A stretch of 34,700 bases of DNA from an uncultured Clostridia bacterium. GTDB taxonomy: Bacteria; Bacillota; Clostridia; TANB77; CAG-508. The stretch spans positions 1 through 34,700 of the forward strand of contig CAJFRV010000016.1 of assembly GCA_904419495.1 (NCBI GenBank), in the 5' to 3' direction. The position numbers were made by a program, and so were the translations under genes. Positions 33,366 through 34,700 of the stretch are shown piece after piece. Below the pieces are notes generated by a model. That model saw nothing but the letters and a program-made list of their open reading frames with translations. It had not been told where the DNA came from and ran no database searches. Within the stretch, counting starts at the first letter, position 1; each line of letters begins with the position of its first letter.

Positions 33366-33402
33366 CAGAAAATGTCCAAAAAGAAACGTCCCTAATTGTC
33401 CC
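33366..33402. repeat. Solo GGGACGTTTC repeat copy inside the transporter operon
   Basis: The reverse complement reads GGGACAATTAGGGACG then TTTCTTTTTGGACATTTT, clearly related to the arms of the 25762-26070 element. It lies between the binding-protein stop (ending at 33404) and the permease gene and has no partner arm. Confidence 0.6.
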
Positions 33403-33403
33403 T

Positions 33404-34195
33404 TTATATCGTTATATCTTCTCCAAACCATTTTTCTGATATTTCTTTTACTTTTCCTTCTGCTTTTAATTCTGCAATTGCATTTTGTATTTTATCTTTT
33501 AATTCTGTATTTCCTTTTTTAAACGCAATTACCATTCCTGTTTCTCCTGTTGATATTCCTGTAGATTCAAATGTTTTAAAATTTTTATTTTGTGATTTCA
33601 TAATATATGTCCCTGTAATTTTACTCATATATACTGCATCAATATTTCCTGTTTCTAAATCCATTAATGCGGTTAAATAGTCTGTATATCCAACAATTTC
33701 TTCTATTTCTTTTCCAAATTCTGAATCATTTAATCTTCTTTCTTGTGTTGAACCACTTTGTATACCTATTTTCTTACCTTTTAAATCCTCTTGAGAAGTA
33801 TATTCTGAATCATTTTTTACAAAGAATATAGATTCATCTTTTATATACATATCACTTAATGTCATAGCTTCATTTCTTTCTTCTGTGTATCCAAATCCAT
33901 TCCATATACAATCAATATTTCCTGAGTCCAATTCTTGTTCTTTTGCTGCCCAAGATATGGTCTGTACTTCTAATTTCATTCCTAATTTGTTACATACTTC
34001 TGTTGCCAAATCAATATCAAATCCAACTAATTCATTATTTTCATTTCGAAATCCCATTGGTGGAAAACTATCATCCATTCCTAAAACTAATGTGTTTTCT
34101 CTATCTTCTCCTCCTTGTATACTAAAAACAATTACTCCTATTAATGCAATTATGACAATTGCTGAAATCACTCCTATTAAAATTTTATTTTTCAT
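33404..34195 (-). CDS. Membrane-anchored amino-acid-binding protein of the ABC transporter
   Basis: 263 residues, bacterial extracellular solute-binding protein family 3. An N-terminal hydrophobic segment (about 5-26) has no lipobox Cys, so it is anchored by an uncleaved signal rather than by lipid. The mature domain shows GMDDSFPPMGF, ELVGFDIDLATEV, WNGFGYTEER, the LKGKKIGIQSGST hinge motif and the C-terminal EISEKWFGED. It captures the amino acid for the permease and ATPase encoded next. First structural gene after the attenuator leader. AAGGAGG precedes the ATG. Confidence 0.93.
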   Translation of the reverse strand: MKNKILIGVISAIVIIALIGVIVFSIQGGEDRENTLVLGMDDSFPPMGFRNENNELVGFDIDLATEVCNKLGMKLEVQTISWAAKEQELDSGNIDCIWNGFGYTEERNEAMTLSDMYIKDESIFFVKNDSEYTSQEDLKGKKIGIQSGSTQERRLNDSEFGKEIEEIVGYTDYLTALMDLETGNIDAVYMSKITGTYIMKSQNKNFKTFESTGISTGETGMVIAFKKGNTELKDKIQNAIAELKAEGKVKEISEKWFGEDITI

Positions 34196-34314
34196 TTTTC
34201 TTCCTCCTTAAATTTTCTTTTAAATTTTAATTATCTTTTACATCTTGTTTTATATATGCGTTCTTTCACATATCTCAAAATGCTTTTTAAGAGATTTTAT
34301 TATCCTTCTGTCTT

Positions 34315-34351
34315 GTATATCTAAAAATTTGGCGCCTATGTTTAGATATAC
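34315..34351 (-). promoter_or_regulatory. Second leader hairpin with a GGCGCC loop
   Basis: GTATATCTAAA and TTTAGATATAC form a perfect 11-bp stem with a 15-nt loop containing the self-complementary GGCGCC. It begins directly after the terminator U-tract, so it appears only in read-through transcripts. It may stabilise the mRNA or dimerise through the loop. This, a weaker hairpin near 34265-34295, and AT-rich sequence fill 34196-34351. Confidence 0.5.
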
Positions 34352-34355
34352 AAAA

Positions 34356-34389
34356 AGACCTTAAAAGTACTTTTGTACCTTTAAGGTCT
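34356..34389 (-). terminator. Attenuator terminator of the histidine operon leader
   Basis: Minus strand AGACCTTAAAGGTAC and GTACTTTTAAGGTCT form a 15-bp stem with one G-U pair and an AAAA loop, followed by a five-T run. It sits 160 nt upstream of the first structural gene. Its 5' arm can instead pair with an upstream segment (34403-34411). Confidence 0.88.
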
Positions 34390-34401
34390 CCTTCTAGAAA
34401 A

Positions 34402-34451
34402 CTAAAGGCACAAGCATCTAAAGCTTGTGCCAATCAATTTCAGACACAAGC
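34402..34451 (-). promoter_or_regulatory. Alternative-pairing region of the histidine attenuator
   Basis: Read on the minus strand: segment 1 is GCTTGTGTC (34443-34451, starting at the last base of the leader stop codon), segment 2 is GGCACAAGC (34423-34431), and segment 3 is GCTTGTGCC (34407-34415), continuing into TTTA. 1:2 is 9 bp with one G-U and 2:3 is a perfect 9 bp. The GTGCCTTTA of segment 3 (34403-34411) pairs over 9 bp with TAAAGGTAC of the terminator 5' arm (34375-34383). So 1:2 with 3:4 gives read-through, and 2:3 with 4:5 gives termination. Confidence 0.82.
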
Positions 34452-34501
34452 TATATTTTATGATGATGTTTGTTACCATTTAGTTTGTATATATTTCTCA
34501 T
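34451..34501 (-). CDS. Histidine leader peptide, 16 residues
   Basis: The short frame MRNIYKLNGNKHHHKI is followed by TAG, with three consecutive CAT codons at residues 12-14. The RBS is AAGGGAG, ending about 8 nt before the ATG. A ribosome stalled on the His codons would leave segment 1 of the attenuator free, whereas one reaching the stop codon would cover it. Position, RBS, His run and downstream alternative stems together make a regulatory leader peptide much more likely than a chance frame. Confidence 0.82.
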   Translation of the reverse strand: MRNIYKLNGNKHHHKI

Positions 34502-34532
34502 AAAATTCTCTCCCTTAAATTTATTGATTTAA

Positions 34533-34562
34533 ATTCTATCATGTTTTTCTATATTTTGTCAA
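34533..34562 (-). promoter_or_regulatory. Sigma-A promoter of the attenuated transporter-pepD operon
   Basis: Minus strand TTGACA (34557-34562), 18 nt, then TAGAAT (34533-34538). The predicted start near 34526 is about 25 nt upstream of the leader-peptide ATG. Confidence 0.8.
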
Positions 34563-34627
34563 TACTTTTCTATTATTTTTTTCATTTTGTTGCAATTAAT
34601 GTGTTACTACTCAGCCCTAAAAACATC

Positions 34628-34675
34628 AAAAGGTAGCCCAAGTTAGTTAAATAACTATACTAAGGTTACCTTTTT
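34628..34675. terminator. Imperfect terminator hairpin at the right edge
   Basis: AAAAGGTAGCC and GGTTACCTTTTT form the base of a long, imperfect stem with T-runs on both strands. It probably terminates a gene beyond the window and insulates the operon promoter. Nothing else is recognised in 34563-34700. Confidence 0.65.
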
Positions 34676-34700
34676 CTATATTAACAAGTTCTTGGAAATA

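Noticed and set aside
34196..34562. T-box leader for the amino-acid transporter operon
   Set aside because: No AGGGTGGNACCGCG-type antiterminator sequence; a His-rich leader peptide with alternative stems explains the terminator better.

Overview
The window is about 29-30% GC with dense, mostly minus-strand genes that have strong AGGAGG-type ribosome binding sites. It encodes SpoIIM (endospore engulfment), an FprA-type flavodiiron protein, YlmH, a DXP-pathway enzyme, prepilin-like surface proteins and a heterodimeric ABC exporter of the Bacillus/Clostridium type. This points to a spore-forming, strictly anaerobic, low-GC Clostridia-like Firmicute, probably a gut or otherwise host-associated lineage. 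I cannot name the species. No rRNA, tRNA or CRISPR array was recognised.

Layout: (1) 1-7.6 kb holds a partial DUF2798 membrane protein, fprA with an unknown membrane-anchored protein, and a MarR-family repressor translationally coupled to a heterodimeric ABC exporter, with a clear promoter and a dyad operator. (2) 7.6-9.6 kb is a small mobile-element remnant: a tyrosine integrase split at an 11-T tract and a lysozyme-fold lipoprotein with a Gln at the expected catalytic Glu. (3) 9.5-16.3 kb holds a three-gene hydrolase / acyltransferase-like / DUF6320 operon, xerD, spoIIM, an EndoQ-like PHP nuclease and a degenerate HD-GYP-like protein. (4) 16.4-21.5 kb holds two prepilin-like surface proteins, one with GLUG repeats and one with an FGE/C-type-lectin-like C-terminus, flanking tsaE and a tsaB-rimI fusion. 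(5) 21.4-30.3 kb holds dxs-ylmH, a vWA surface protein with an LPKAG sorting-like tail, a MITE-like element, enolase, recN, a Dps-like protein and an unknown helical protein. (6) 30.4-34.7 kb is an amino-acid ABC transporter operon ending in pepD, preceded by a long regulatory leader.

Three things stand out. First, each prepilin-like gene is preceded by what looks like an invertible promoter. A segment of about 140-150 bp carrying a TTGAC-type promoter is flanked by 27-bp inverted sites. Each site has two 11-bp arms around a 5-bp asymmetric spacer, as expected for tyrosine-recombinase crossover sites. The two switches share arm sequence but have different, internally matched spacers, and in both the promoter points away from the gene (OFF as sequenced). 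Second, the transporter/pepD operon leader encodes a 16-residue peptide with three consecutive His codons. It is followed by five RNA segments that can pair in two mutually exclusive ways, ending in a strong terminator. This is a complete histidine ribosome-mediated attenuator, and it fits with PepD being an aminoacyl-histidine dipeptidase. Third, the FGE-like surface protein ends in a Ser/Thr/Tyr-rich C-type-lectin-type tail whose base and codon use is unlike the rest of the gene, resembling the variable region of a diversity-generating-retroelement target. No reverse transcriptase or template repeat lies in the window.

A family of short repeats with a GGGGACG core occurs four times, twice as long inverted pairs. 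It is probably a REP/MITE family whose transposase lies elsewhere.
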